Assembly: GCF_002099425.1 (NCBI RefSeq)
Contig: NW_018343987.1
Span: 17,717,501 to 17,781,500 of the forward strand
DNA from: Phascolarctos cinereus
Lineage: Eukaryota; Chordata; Mammalia; Diprotodontia; Phascolarctidae
DNA: 64,000 nucleotides
Reading direction: 5' to 3'
A program made the position numbers and the translations under genes. Below are positions 44,280 through 55,859 of the stretch, one piece after another (positions within the stretch are counted from its first letter, which is position 1; each line of letters begins with the position of its first letter). The notes below the pieces were generated by a model, which was not told the DNA's origin, ran no database searches, and worked only from the letters and a program-made list of their open reading frames with translations.

Positions 44280-44520
44280 TCCTTGTATAGCATAGTGGAT
44301 AGCACTGGGCTTGGAGCCAGGGAGATTTCTCTTTGGGTAGTTTATAGTCCTATGACCTTGGACAAGTCACTTAACCTAAATCTGTATTCTCATCTGTAAA
44401 ATGGGGATAATAATAACTCTTACCCCCATGGTTTAGTTGTAAGGAACAAAAAAAGTAACCTACATAAAATGCTTTCCAAGCCTTAAAACTTTGTATAAAT
44501 TAGAATGATGATAATGATGA
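44280..44520 (+). repeat. MIR-like SINE, sense
   Basis: …tagcatagtggatagcactg…, …tgaccttggacaagtcactt…, …atggggataataataactct…. Confidence 0.8.
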
Positions 44521-44887
44521 TTATGCCTCAGTAGGCACTTTCATGAGTTGCTATGGCTAGGAAAAAGCCATCATCTCATGGTGAACGTTCTGGTGCTCAG
44601 GATCTCCCTATTCAGCTGGGTTAGACCACAGACTAGGGAATTCAGTGCATTGCCACACCCACATTTGAAGTCTTTCCAACTTGGTAGAACTGACAAGTGC
44701 TTATCCCTTCAGAATACAGAACTGGGAACATATAGAATTATAACTAGAACTGCTAAGAACTGGGAAGAATCAAAGGTGACTTTGAGGCTATAAGCCAGAG
44801 TGATTAGGAGAATGGTGATGCTAAGAATGAATGAAAGAATGAATGAATGAAAATTTAGTATCCAGTAGCTACTAAGGGTTAGATATG

Positions 44888-45092
44888 CATACCTAGGTGG
44901 CATAGTGGGTACAGCATCAGGCCTGGAGTCAAGAAGACCAGAGTTCAAATCTAGCTTCAGACACTTACTAGCTGTGTGAACTCAGGTCCTTATCTGTAAA
45001 ATAATCTGGAGAAGGAAATGGTAAAACAACTTTAGTATCTTTGCCAAGAAAACCCCAAGTAGGGCCTTGACAGGACTCAGCAACTACAACAA
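44888..45092 (+). repeat. tRNA-RTE SINE, sense
   Basis: …ctaggtggcatagtgggtac…, …ctggagaaggaaatggtaaa…, …actcagcaactacaacaa. Confidence 0.85.
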
Positions 45093-45725
45093 CCCCTATA
45101 CCAAAGCCTGTCAAATTCCTACCCTCAAGGAGTTTACATTCTAATTAAGAGAGAACTCACTTTGGGGGAATGGTGATAAGGGAGGGGCACTTTACTCTTG
45201 AAAGAGACCGACGCGCCCTCTCCGGGGAACTATGTAGTTCTGATCATCTTCCCAAACTAGAGAAGATGGGGGGGGCAGGGGGACTAGCGAGACAGTTGGA
45301 AAGACTGTCCGTCATCAAATATAATGTCCTCTGCCTTTTAAAGCCTTGCACCCAACTGACCCTTCCTACTTTACACCGCATCCTTTGTGATCCAGGGACA
45401 CTGGTTCTTCTGTTTTTTAAATGAAATGTCACTGACATATTTTGATTTTATATTTCTAAAATTTCTTTCAGTATCTCTCCCTCTGTCTCCCCCACCCTCC
45501 CACCAGTCATCTTATATAGTTTTAAAAAGAGGACAACATCCACAAAAAATGTTCAATACATTAAAAAAGTCTGAAAGTATATGCAATAATCCACACCTGT
45601 GGAGTGGAGTGAAGATACCTTCTCATGTCTTCTTTGGGGCCGTGCTTGTTTTTTAATTTTGCAGCATTAAGTTTTGATTGTTTTGTGGTTGTTATAGTTA
45701 TTGTATATATTATTTACTTGCCTCT
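45093..45725. other. Intron 2, unassigned
   Basis: Short ancient-repeat stub (45,093-45,160), otherwise unrecognised. Confidence 0.5.
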
Positions 45726-45735
45726 GATTACTCTT

Positions 45736-45890
45736 TTTTGTTTGTTTGTTTTTAGGCAGTTGGGGTTAAGTGACTTGCCCAGGGTCACACAGCTAGCAGG
45801 TGTCAAGTGTTTGGTCTGAGGCTGGATTTGAACTCAGGTCCTCCTGACTTCAGGGCCAGTGCTCTATCCACTTTGCCACCTAGCTGCCCC
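45736..45890 (-). repeat. WSINE1-like SINE with poly(A), antisense
   Basis: Perfect 10-bp target duplication gattactctt (45726-45735 and 45891-45900). Body carries the …gtgtcaagtgtttggtctga… marker shared with the copy at 14,888. Confidence 0.95.
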
Positions 45891-45949
45891 GATTACTCTT
45901 ATCAGTTAATGTAAATCCATTAGATTGTAAACTCTTGAAGGAGGTGGAT

Positions 45950-46110
45950 TAGTTTAATTTTCTAGATCTGAATCTGTGACTTAATTTAATCTGCCCCCTT
46001 TTTCCAGACAAGGAAACTGAGGCCCAGAGATATTTAATGACTAGCCTGAGGTCACATTTGGTATTGGAGCCCAGGTATCCTGGCTCTCAGGCTATGTTGC
46101 TCACACTATT
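45950..46110 (-). repeat. THER/MIR-like SINE, antisense
   Basis: …agacaaggaaactgaggccc…, …ggagcccaggtatcctggct…. Confidence 0.65.
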
Positions 46111-46696
46111 CTGGGAAATCTTTGTCTCATTATTTCAAGCATTAAGGAAAATGGAGATATCTGGTGGAAAAGACTGCCTTAATAGGCAGGATGACTTTGA
46201 GAAAAAAGGCCACAGGACAAGTGTTTCATTGTCAGTCATGGCTATTTGGGTAATTCCATTTAATGATATTTAAAACCACTGAATTTCCCCCAAGTCTCAC
46301 ACCTGGTGGGGAAGATTAAGAGTTTGGTCCTCAGGGCATGTTCTTAGAAATTAATTTCCAATACAGGCCCATGGACTAAGAATGGAGCATACCACTGGGA
46401 AGGTATCTGTGGTAGTCCTAGATTACGTGTCTCTGTACTCTTGTGTTTTTGATGGCTACATACAGGAGCACATTGAATTGGTCTCTGAGCCACACCCAAC
46501 CCTATTCTCAAGATGATGGAAGAATAATATATATAGTAAAGTATTTGCTATGGACTGGCCTCTCTAGCCTAAGGACCTTAGATAATTATTCAAAGGAAGG
46601 GAGGGATCTTTCACTGCCTAGAGATGCAAAAATCCAGAGATACTGGGCTGTGACCTGGAGAAGCAAATGATTTCAGAGCAGGATCCTACTAAGGTA
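46111..46696. other. Intron 2, unassigned
   Basis: No repeat or exon recognised. Confidence 0.5.
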
Positions 46697-46935
46697 TCTG
46701 TTGTTCTATCTTATCCCACTCTTCATGGCCCCATTTGGGGTTTTCTTGGCAAAGATACTGGAGTGGTTTGCCATTTCCTTCTCTGGCTCATTTTACAGAT
46801 GAGGAAATGGAGGCAAACAGGGTTAACTGAGTTGGCCAGAGTCACACAGCTTGTAAATGTCTGAGGGCTGATTTGAACTCCTGAAGATGAGTCTTCCTGA
46901 TTCCAAGCCCAGTGCTCCATCCACTGCTGCCCCAC
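46697..46935 (-). repeat. tRNA-RTE SINE, antisense
   Basis: Full copy. Flanks aaggtatctg and aagggatctg look like a target duplication with one mismatch. Confidence 0.9.
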
Positions 46936-46960
46936 GAAGGGATCTGAGGGTTGTACTAAT

Positions 46961-47352
46961 CAGAGTTCTTAACCTGGAGAGATTTCAGGGAGTCTGTAAA
47001 CTTAGATGGGGAAGAAAATCACATCTTTATTTTCACTAACCCCTCAATGAAATTTAGCACTTTCTTCAATTGTGAATAACAAGTCACAACAACCTTTATA
47101 TATCTTTAAAAACTAAACTTTAACTTTAATTTGCCTATATTTTAAATGTATTATCTAATGCATTAATAAGAAGCATATCTATTAGTGTATCATGGGTTTT
47201 TGATATTTTAATAACTATTTCAGTATAATTCGTTTTCTTTGTAGTCCTATGTATTTTTATGTTATGCATTTGAAGACATTTGGAGATGGAGTTCAGATGC
47301 TTGACCAGGCAGGCAGAGGGATCTGTGACACAAACATGGTTAAGAACCCCTG
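46961..47352. mobile_element. hAT-like non-autonomous element, 392 bp
   Basis: Ends are inverted: cagagttcttaacctgg… and …ggttaagaacccctg. The AT-rich interior resembles an old mammalian hAT element whose ends read caggggttcttaacc. Flanking 8-mers do not match, as expected for an old insertion. Confidence 0.65.
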
Positions 47353-47862
47353 GCCTTGATAATCTCTCTAAGGTTCCATTCAGGTCTAAAATTCTGTGAA
47401 TCTATCACCACAACTTCTGGTTAAAAAACAGCCACCCAGAATGCAATTCTAATAGGGGGTCAGTGAGGACATCTTTGTGAAGGAATAATTACACATTACA
47501 GTAATCAGTTAGGAAACAAAGCAAGGTAGCTCTGCCTTCTGAAAGCTAGTAAGAAATCGACAGCTCTTCCAACCCTGGATTACCAACAGCTTGAATTTTA
47601 AAAAAAAAAAGTACATGCATAAAAGAGATGCAGAAGTATTTGGTGCAAATTATGTTCTTATTTCCTATTCTTCCTCCTCCCCATCTCATGATAATTTCTA
47701 TCTCTCTTCAGTTTAAGGATGAACCATATTTCAGCTATTTGATTGTAGACTGGGAGTTCCATGAGGGTAGAGACTGTGCCTTATTTAAACTTTTTAATCT
47801 CCCCTAGTGCCTCTACGCAATCTAGATAGTGAATTAGTAGAACTCTCAAGACTCCCTCTGTG
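47353..47862. other. Intron 2 with an L2-like 3' end trace
   Basis: L2-like terminus at about 47,740-47,825 (…tagactgggagttccatgag…). Remainder unassigned. Confidence 0.45.
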
Positions 47863-48112
47863 AAGCTAGGTGCTACAGTGGATAGAGTGCTAGGCCTGGA
47901 GTCAGGAAGACTTACCTACCTGGGTTCAAATCTGGCCTCAGATACTTACTAGTTGTGTGATCCTGGGCAAGTCACTTAACTTGCCTCTGTTTCCTTATCT
48001 ATAAAATGAGCTGGAGAAGGAAATGGCACACCACTCCAGTATCTCTACCAAGGAAACCTCAAATGGGGTCATGAAGAGTGGGGCATGCTATCAAGGCCAG
48101 CAACAGATTTTA
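47863..48112 (+). repeat. tRNA-RTE SINE, sense
   Basis: …gctaggtgctacagtggata…, …gagctggagaaggaaatggc…, degraded tail …aaggccagcaacag. Confidence 0.88.
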
Positions 48113-48484
48113 CTGGAACAATTCAATTAGAAGAGGACTGGGGACTGGATTTATAAGTGAAAATTCCTTACCCAGGAATTCTGAGCCTGGGAAGTAGACT
48201 GCCTATCATTAGATTCCTGGTTCCCACATCCTTTTCTGAAGCCACTGTTTGACCATTATTAATAAAGTTCCGTTCTAGAGACTTAGTGTTCATTCCAGAG
48301 TGGGATTAAGTAATAGTCCAGGCAAGTGATTTATCCCAGGTTCCTGGCCAAAAACTGGGAACTAGAGCCCAAATGAAGTTGCAGCCCCAAACTCAAAGTA
48401 CTTACATCTTCATTCTACTGATGTTTCTGAGTAATAACTGTAAGTTCAGATGATTGATATATAATAGGTGCTTGGTAAATGCTT
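48113..48484. other. Intron 2, unassigned
   Basis: No clear repeat or exon. Confidence 0.5.
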
Positions 48485-48620
48485 TTGATTGAATAAATTC
48501 AGCTTAACAAGCATTTGTTAAGTGCAGTCTCTGCGAACAGAGTTCTGTGCTAGGCACTAAGGAAGATAGAAAGTTTAGGCAAGGCATACTCTCAACTTTT
48601 ATGGAGCTTATAATCCATAA
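48485..48620 (+). repeat. Ancient mammal-wide repeat, family unassigned
   Basis: …aacaagcatttgttaagtgc…, …tgtgctaggcactaaggaag…. Confidence 0.5.
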
Positions 48621-48689
48621 TCAAGTAACTGTGAAGAATTTGGGGTATTGGTTATTCTTAAAGTGAAAAGAAAATTAATGTGAAGTAGG

Positions 48690-48945
48690 AGCAGGGAAAA
48701 GGTATTTTTCTAACACTTATTAGGTGCCAAGCTCTAAGTGCCTTCCCCCCCCAAAAAAAATATTATCTCATTTGATCCTCACAATAATCCTGGGAGATGT
48801 GTCATTATGCTCCCCTTGTACTGTGGAAAAACCTAAAGCATACAGAGGTTGTGACTTGTCCAGGGTCACACATTTACTAAATGTCTAACTTAAACTCAAG
48901 TCTTCCTGACTCCAGGCCCAGAGCTCTTTCCACTATGCCACCAGC
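48690..48945 (-). repeat. MIR-like SINE, antisense
   Basis: …aacacttattaggtgccaag…, …atttgatcctcacaataatc…, …tttccactatgccaccagc…. Confidence 0.8.
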
Positions 48946-48965
48946 TTTGTTATTTTTGTTAATAG

Positions 48966-49145
48966 TTGTTTCAGTCATGTGATCCCCATGTGGAGTTTTC
49001 TTGGCAAAGATGCTAGAGTGATTGCCATTTCCTTCTCCAGATCACAGATGAAGAAATTGAGGCAAAAAGGGTTAAGTGACTTGCTTAAAATCACACAGTT
49101 AAGACTCCAGGGCTGGCACTCTATTCACTTCGCCACCCAACTGCC
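48966..49145 (-). repeat. tRNA-RTE SINE, antisense, shortened
   Basis: …tggagttttcttggcaaaga…, …gaaattgaggcaaaaagggt…, …acttcgccacccaactgcca; part of the middle is deleted. Confidence 0.8.
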
Positions 49146-49439
49146 ACCAGGTTCTGTATCCCTTCCATGCATGTAGCCTTTTTTTTTTTTTAAGATTGTT
49201 GGGAACAGCAGGGTTGGTCAGCTTTTTAGAAGGGACAACTTTGCAAGCTGAGCCACTCCCTGACCCACCATAAGTAAAGGCATATATATTCTAAGATTGT
49301 TCTTCCTGGGGTGATTGATGATTAATTTGAACTTATCCATCCACACACTGTAGCCTGAAACCTCACTTATCTTCTTGTACCCATTAAGCAAGAAGGCTAG
49401 CTGGGGTTTGAGATGAATAGCTGGGGGTGTGGAGAGGAG

Positions 49440-49612
49440 TCCCTCTAACTGACCCCTCTGGGGCCTTGTTTTCATTTTCGAAGAGGACCAGTGACACCAC
49501 AGGGGGCCGTCTTGACTTTGTGTGTGAATTGGATTTAATGGAGGCAGAGTTGTGCCCAATCCTCAGCCTCAGTCTCTCATCAAAGTCCAGTGCGGGAGGA
49601 AAATCAAGATGA
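49440..49612 (-). mobile_element. RTE-clade LINE 3' fragment, antisense
   Basis: Its reverse complement carries …gcactggactttgatgagag…, …ccaattcacacacaaag… and …cactggtcctcttcgaaaat…, parallel to 3,960-4,150 and 32,890-33,030. Confidence 0.75.
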
Positions 49613-50204
49613 ACTGGCTTCATTTAAACCCTAAGCAAGTGAGTCAAGTAGCCCAGACAGCTTTAACATAGCGTGACTCATGGACTTGGATCCCAGGGAC
49701 GTGTGTTGTTTGATGCTAAATACCAGATTATGAGGGGCTTGAGCTATCCTTGCTGTTTGTCCTAGATTTCAGCTGAATGATATAGTTCTGCTCCACAGTG
49801 CTTCCCTTATATGAACCCGGCTTTAAATCTGCCTTGCCTATAAATAAAACGAATGATCTAGCCCACCCATTTTTGTTATCTGCTCCCGTTCTCATGCAGG
49901 GTTACTGAAATAAATGAAGTTGGAAACTGAAGCAGTTCTGTGCATGTAAATGTTTAACAACTGGCTCTCCAAAATCTACGTTGGGTACATTTTCAGAGTT
50001 TAATCGGCATTTAATTAAATATAGACGATCAGCAAAACACTAACTCCAACCTTGACTTGGAGTGTTTGCTGATTAACACTGAAAATTTAACAGTGGAGCC
50101 CTACCAGCTGACTCTGGCACACCCTTAGATGGAAGGGACATTAGCAATCAGTGATCCAGTCTAATCTCCCCAATTTCCAGATAGGAAAACTGAGGCTAGA
50201 AGAT
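49613..50204. other. Repeat-free block of intron 2 with an imperfect hairpin
   Basis: Mostly unique, AT-rich sequence. Includes an imperfect inverted repeat at 50,027-50,079. Candidate conserved noncoding sequence, by position and lack of repeats only. Confidence 0.4.
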
Positions 50205-50500
50205 TGTAGATCTAGAGCAGGTTGTTTAGACATTCGAAGGCATCTAATCTAACTTCCTTATTTTGCAGACTGAGGCCTGAGCAGGCTAAGTCACTTGTTT
50301 CAAAGTTGCACAGGTTGGGATTAGCAGAGCCAGAATGTTGAACCCAGGTTTTCTGATTCTAAAATAATAACATCATGACAATGGAAAGGAAGCTTAGAAC
50401 TGTGGTACCAGGAAGAGCTGAGTTCAAATCCAACCTCTGCCACATCCTGGCTGTGTGAACCTGGGCGAGTCATTTCAATTCTCACTTTTCTAGGTCAGTG
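50205..50500. repeat. THER-like SINE (-) followed by a SINE head (+)
   Basis: Antisense block to about 50,365 (…ttattttgcagactgaggcc…), then a sense head-core from 50,385 (…ggaagagctgagttcaaatc…). Confidence 0.65.
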
Positions 50501-50504
50501 GATT

Positions 50505-50700
50505 CCCAACATTTTTGATCATGTACTCCTATCAGTTAAAAAAAAATTGACATGTCCCTGGTATATTTATACTACTTAGTTATAAAAATTTCATTGTATT
50601 TTAATTATATAACTCAGAAAACTTACATGAAATAGAAATTTCAAAAGGAGATTTCAAAAAGATGGAATAATATTTGATCAACAATTGGCTGTCTAGGGAG
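50505..50700 (+). mobile_element. Probable hAT fragment (one end)
   Basis: Starts cagtggattcccaacatttt…atcatgtactcc, like the left end of Charlie-type hAT elements. No matching right end seen. Confidence 0.4.
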
Positions 50701-50744
50701 GGTGGGATTTGACTTGTCTGATTGGTTGATCACACACCCTCGGC

Positions 50745-50830
50745 CGTAGGGCCACCGGCTTTCTCCGGGGTTAAAACCGTGGTGCCCCATGCAGTTTTAG
50801 TTGCCACTCCGGAGCCCATTAGTGTAGCCT
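50745..50830. other. Isolated CpG-containing patch
   Basis: Six CpGs between about 50,750 and 50,815 (…ccctcggccgtagggccacc…, …ttctccggggttaaaaccgt…) in an otherwise CpG-poor intron. No coding frame recognised. Confidence 0.5.
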
Positions 50831-50834
50831 AGGC

Positions 50835-51070
50835 AACAAACATTTCGTAATTATTTTCTATTTGCCTTGCATCTTGATAGGTGCTAAGGACACAAAGGAA
50901 GTCAAAAACGGCTGCTGTCCTCAGAGAGTTCACAATCTAATGCAAACGCTTTGTACAACAAACTATATACAGATAATAATATTTAGAGGGATCCAGAAAG
51001 TCTTTCTGCAGAAGGTGGCATTTTATCTGAGTCTTGCAGGAAGCCAGGGAAGCTTGCCAGGCACCTCTCT
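50835..51070 (+). repeat. Ancient mammal-wide repeat, family unassigned
   Basis: …ggcaacaaacatttcgtaat…, …cttgcaggaagccagggaag…. Confidence 0.5.
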
Positions 51071-51639
51071 GAGAATGCAAGTGCCATCCTGCTCTGGTAG
51101 CAGCTTCCTCATCTGGGGGTTCCTTATACCAAATCACAGGTCCAGGTCCCGGTCCCTCTCCATATGACAATGATAATAGCTAAAATTAACTGAGCTTTTT
51201 AAGGTTTGCAAAAGAATTTGCATATATCATTTCATTTGCTTCTCACAGAAGTATTTTTTTTGTTACCATTTTTATTTAAAGTTTTGAGTTCTAAATTCTA
51301 TCCCTTCCTCTGTCCTATGCCCCCTCCCTGAGGCAGTAAGCAATCAGATATAGCTTATACATGTGTGATTATGTAAAACATTTCCATATTAGTCATTTTG
51401 TACAAGACTCGAATAAAAGGGAAAAAAAAGAAAGTGAAAAATAGCATGCTTCATCATTAATTCTATGAGATTGTCTTGGATCATTGTATTGCTGAGAATA
51501 GCTAAGTCATTCACAGTTCTTCATCAAACAATATTGCTGTAGCTATGTACAGCATTCTCCTGGTTCTGTTCACTTTGGTATGCATCAGTTCATATAAGTC
51601 TTTCCAGGTTTTTCTAAAATCATCCTGCTTGTCATTTCT

Positions 51640-53471
51640 CCTCACAATCATGTACAACAGCTTGTTTAGCCAGTCCCAATTCGTGGGCATCCTTTTGATT
51701 TCCAATTAATTCTTAGCCATTACAAAAAGAGCTGCTATAAATATTTTTGTACAAATAGGACCTTTCCCCTTTTTTTGGATATCTTGAGGATGTAGACTTA
51801 GCAGTGGTATTGCTGGATCAAAGGGTATGCACAGTTTTATAGCCCTTTGAACATAGTTCCAAATTGCTCTCCAGAACGGTTGGATTAGTTCACAACTCCA
51901 CCAACAGTGCATTAGTGTCCCAGTTTTCCCACATACCCCCCAACATCCAACATTTTCCTTTTTTGTCATATTAGTCAATCTGATAGGTGTGAGGTGGTAC
52001 TTAAGAGTTGTTTTAATTTTCATTTCTCTAATCAATAATGTTTTAGAGCATTTTTTCAGGATTATAGCTAGCTTTGATTTCTTTGTCTGAAAACAGCCTT
52101 TTTGTACCCTTTGGCCATTTATAAACTGAGGAATGGCTTGTATTTTTATAAATTTAACTCAGTTTTCTGTATATTTGAGAAATGAGGCCTTTATCAGAGA
52201 TACTTGTTGCAAAAATTTCCCCTCAATTTTCTGCTTTCCTTATAATTTTGTTTGCATTGGTTTTGTTTATGTAAAAACTTTAAAATTTTATTTAATCAAA
52301 ATTTTCTGTTTTACATTTTGTAATACTCTCTATATTGTCTTTGGTCCTAGATTTTTTTTCCCCATATCCATAAATCTGAGAAATAAACTATTCCATGCTC
52401 TCTTAATTTGTTTATGGTGTCACCCTTTATGTGTAAATCAATGTACCCATTTTAACCTTTGACCCAGTTTGATGGTGTGAAATGTTGGTTAAAACCTAGT
52501 TTCTACCATACTGTTTTCCAGTTTTCCCAGCAGTTTTTATCAATGAGTTTTTGTTCCAAAAGTTTGGATCTTTGGGTTTATCATATACTAGATTATTATG
52601 GTCGTTTACTATAATGTAATTTGCACCTAATCTATTTGTACCTAATCTGTACCACTCTATTTCTTGGCCAGTACCAGATTGTTTTGATAATTACCACTTT
52701 ATAATACAGTCTGAGATCTGGTTTGGCTAGACCACCTTTGTTCTTTGTTTTTTCATTGATTCCTTTTATATTTTTTAGGTTTTGTTCTTCTAGATGAATT
52801 TTGTCATTTTTTTCTAGGTCTATAAATTAATTTTTGATAGTTTGATTGACATGGCACTGAATAAATTAATTTAGGTAGAATTGTCATTTTTATTATATTG
52901 GCTCAGCCTTCCTATGAGCAATTAATATTTTCTAGTTGTTTAGATCTGACTTTATTTGTTTAAAAAGTATTTTATAGTTATGTGTATATATTTCCTGGGT
53001 TTATCTTGGCAGGTAGACTCCCAAGTATTTCATGTTGTCTACAGTTATTGTAAATGGAATTTTTCTTTCTGTCTCTTGCTGCTGGACTCTTTTGGTAATA
53101 TATAGAATGCTGATGATTTACGTGGGTTTATTTTGTATACTGCAACTTTGCTAAAGTTGTTAAGAATTTCAAGTAGTTTTTTAGTTGATTCCCCAGGATT
53201 GTCTGAGTATAACATCATATCATCTGCAGAGTGATAGTTTTGTTTCCTCATTGCCTATTCAAATTCCTTTAATTTCTTTTTCTTCTCTTTTTGCTCTAGC
53301 TCACATTTTTAGTACAATATTAAAGAATAGAGGTGATAGTGGGCATCCTTGCTTCACCCTTGATTGTACTGGGAAAGCTTCTAGCTCATCCACATTATAG
53401 ATGATGCTTGCTGATGGTTTTAGATAAATATTACTTACCATTTTAAGGTAAGCTTCATTTATTCCTGTGCT

Positions 53472-53508
<37 letters not shown>

Positions 53509-55320
53509 AATACAAATGGGTGCTATATTTTGTCAAAGGGTTTTTTTTGGCATTTATTGAGATAATCATATGATTTCTGTTGGTTTTGTTATTGAGATAG
53601 TCAATTTTGCTAATAGTTTTCCAAATATTAGACCAGCTCTTCATTCCTGGCATAAATCCCACTTGGTCATAGTATATGATCTTTGTGATATATTGCTGTA
53701 ATCTCTTTGTTAGTATTTTATTTAAAATTTTTGCATCAATATTCATTAGGGAAATTGGTCTATAATTTTCTTTTTCTGTTTTGACTCTTCCGGGTTTAGT
53801 TATCAATACCATATTTGCATCATAAAAATAATTTGGTAGGACTCCCTCTTTGCCTATTTTTCCAAAGAGTTTATATAGTATTTGAATTAATTGTGCTTTA
53901 AATATTTGGTAGAAAGCATTTGTGAATCCATCTGGTCCTGGGGATGTTTTCTTAGGAAGCTTATTTATGGCTTGTTAAACTTCCTTTATTTAAGCATTTT
54001 TATTCCTTCTCTCAATCTAAGTAATTTATATTTTTGTAGATATTCAGCCATTTCATTTAGATTGTCAAATTTATTGGAATTGGACAAAATAGCTCCTAAC
54101 AATTGTCTTAATTTCTTCTTCACTGGTGGTGAATTCAACCCTTTCATTTTTGATACTAGTAATTTGGTTTTCTTTTTTCCTTTTTTAAGTCAAATTACCA
54201 TTTGGTTTAACTATTTTATTGTGTGTTTTTTTTCCATAAAACCAGCTTCTAGTTTTATTTATTAGTTCAATGGTTTTCTTACTTTCAATTTTATTAATCT
54301 CTCCTTTGATTTTCAGGATTTCCAATTTGGTGTTTAATTGGGTATTTTTAATTTGTTCTTTCTAGTTTTGTTAGTTGCATGCCTAATTCATCAATCTATT
54401 TTTTCTCTATGTTATTGATGTAAGCAATTAGAGATATAAACTTTCCCCTAAATATCACTTTGGCTGCATCCCATAAATTCTAGTATGTTGTATCATTGTT
54501 GTCATTTTCTTTAATGAAATTATCTATTGTTTCTATGATTTGTTCTTTAACCCACTTATTTTTTAGGTTTAGATTATTTAATTCCAAATTAATTTTTAAT
54601 CTCTTTCCATTGTCCATTATTGAATGTAATTGTTATTGCATTATGATCTGAAAAGGATGCATTGACTTCTGCTTTTCTGCATTTGATTGTGAGGTTTTTA
54701 TGTCTTAATACATTGTAAGTTTTTATGTAGGTGCCACGTACTGCTAGAAAAAGGTGTATTCCTTTCCATTCCCATTCAGTTTTCTTAGAGATCTATCATA
54801 TCTAACTTTTCCAGAATTTTATTCACCTCTTTAATTTCTTGTATATTTTTGGGGGGTTAGTTTTATCTGGTTCGGAGAGGAGAGAGTTGAGGTCCCACAT
54901 TAGTACAGTTCTGTTTGTCTGTTTCCTCTTGTAACTAATTCAACTTCTCCTTCAGAAATTTAGATGCCATGCCATTTGGTGTATATATGTTTAGTGTTGG
55001 TGTGACTTTGTTGTCTATGGTATCTTTCAGCAAGATATAGTTTCCTTCCTTATCTCTTTTAATTAGATCTATTTTTGCTTTTGTTTTGTCTGAGGTCATG
55101 ATTGCTACCCCTGCTTTAGCTGAAGCATAATAAATTCTATTCTAGTCCCTTACTTTTACCCTGTGTATATCTCTCTGCTTCTGATGTGTTTCTCTTAAGC
55201 ATCATATCGTAGGATTCTGATTTTTAATCCATTCTGCTATCCATTTCCATTTTATGGGTGAGTTCATCCCACTCACATTTATAGTTAGGATAACTAAGTA
55301 TGTATTTCCTTCCGTGCCAT
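51640..55320 (-). pseudogene. LINE-1 ORF2 (endonuclease-reverse transcriptase), broken
   Basis: ORF2p nicks target DNA and copies LINE RNA. Reading from high to low coordinates: endonuclease start near 55,300 (INVSGMNSPIKWKWIAEWIK, then TI-stop-CLRETH, keeping the Asn and Glu metal-site positions); reverse transcriptase at 53,507-53,812 ([36 protein letters not shown]); active-site region near 53,220 with SADD instead of the usual FADD; KINPRKSSAFY; and the C-terminal Cys/His segment near 51,930 (CGKTGTLMHCWW). An in-frame TGA replaces a Cys codon in the endonuclease start, and a (GT)n expansion at 53,475 breaks the reverse transcriptase. There are several further stops. Normal ORF2 length is about 1,270 residues. 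Confidence 0.92.
53475..53506. repeat. (GT)n microsatellite inside LINE-1 ORF2
   Basis: 32-bp pure GT run, expanded after insertion from a short ctctagtg-like site in the element. Confidence 0.95.
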
Positions 55321-55859
55321 TTTCCCCTTGTTTATCCCCACCTCATCTTTCCATCTTCACAAGTGTTTTACATCTGATCTCTTCCGTCTCCAATCTATCC
55401 TCCCTTTTATCAGTCCCTCCTCCCCCTTCTATTATCCTCATCCTTTTTTACTTCCTTATTAGGGTAAGATAGATTTCTATATCCAACTGAGTGTGTATGT
55501 TATTCCTTCTTCAAGCCACTTTTGATGAGAGTAAGGTTTAAGCTTTGCCTTCCACCTCACATCTTTCCCTCTATTATAATAACTCTGCCGTGCCTCTTTT
55601 ATGTGGGATAATTTATCCCATTTAATCTCTCCCCTCTTTCTAATGCAATTTTCTTTCTCACCCCTTTATTTTTTTTGGGGGGGGATATTATTCCATCAAC
55701 GTCACCATATACCCACACCCTCTGTTTACATATATACTCCTAATTGCTCTTATAAAATTGTTAAGAGTTACAAATATTGTCTTGCCATGTAGAAATGTGA
55801 ACAGTTTAACCTTATTGAATTTCTTATGTTTTCTCTTTCTTGTTTCTTTTTTACCTTTT

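Noticed and set aside
52133-52462. 109-codon and similar + strand frames across 52-57 kb
   Set aside because: They are antisense readings of LINE-1 ORF2 and ORF1.
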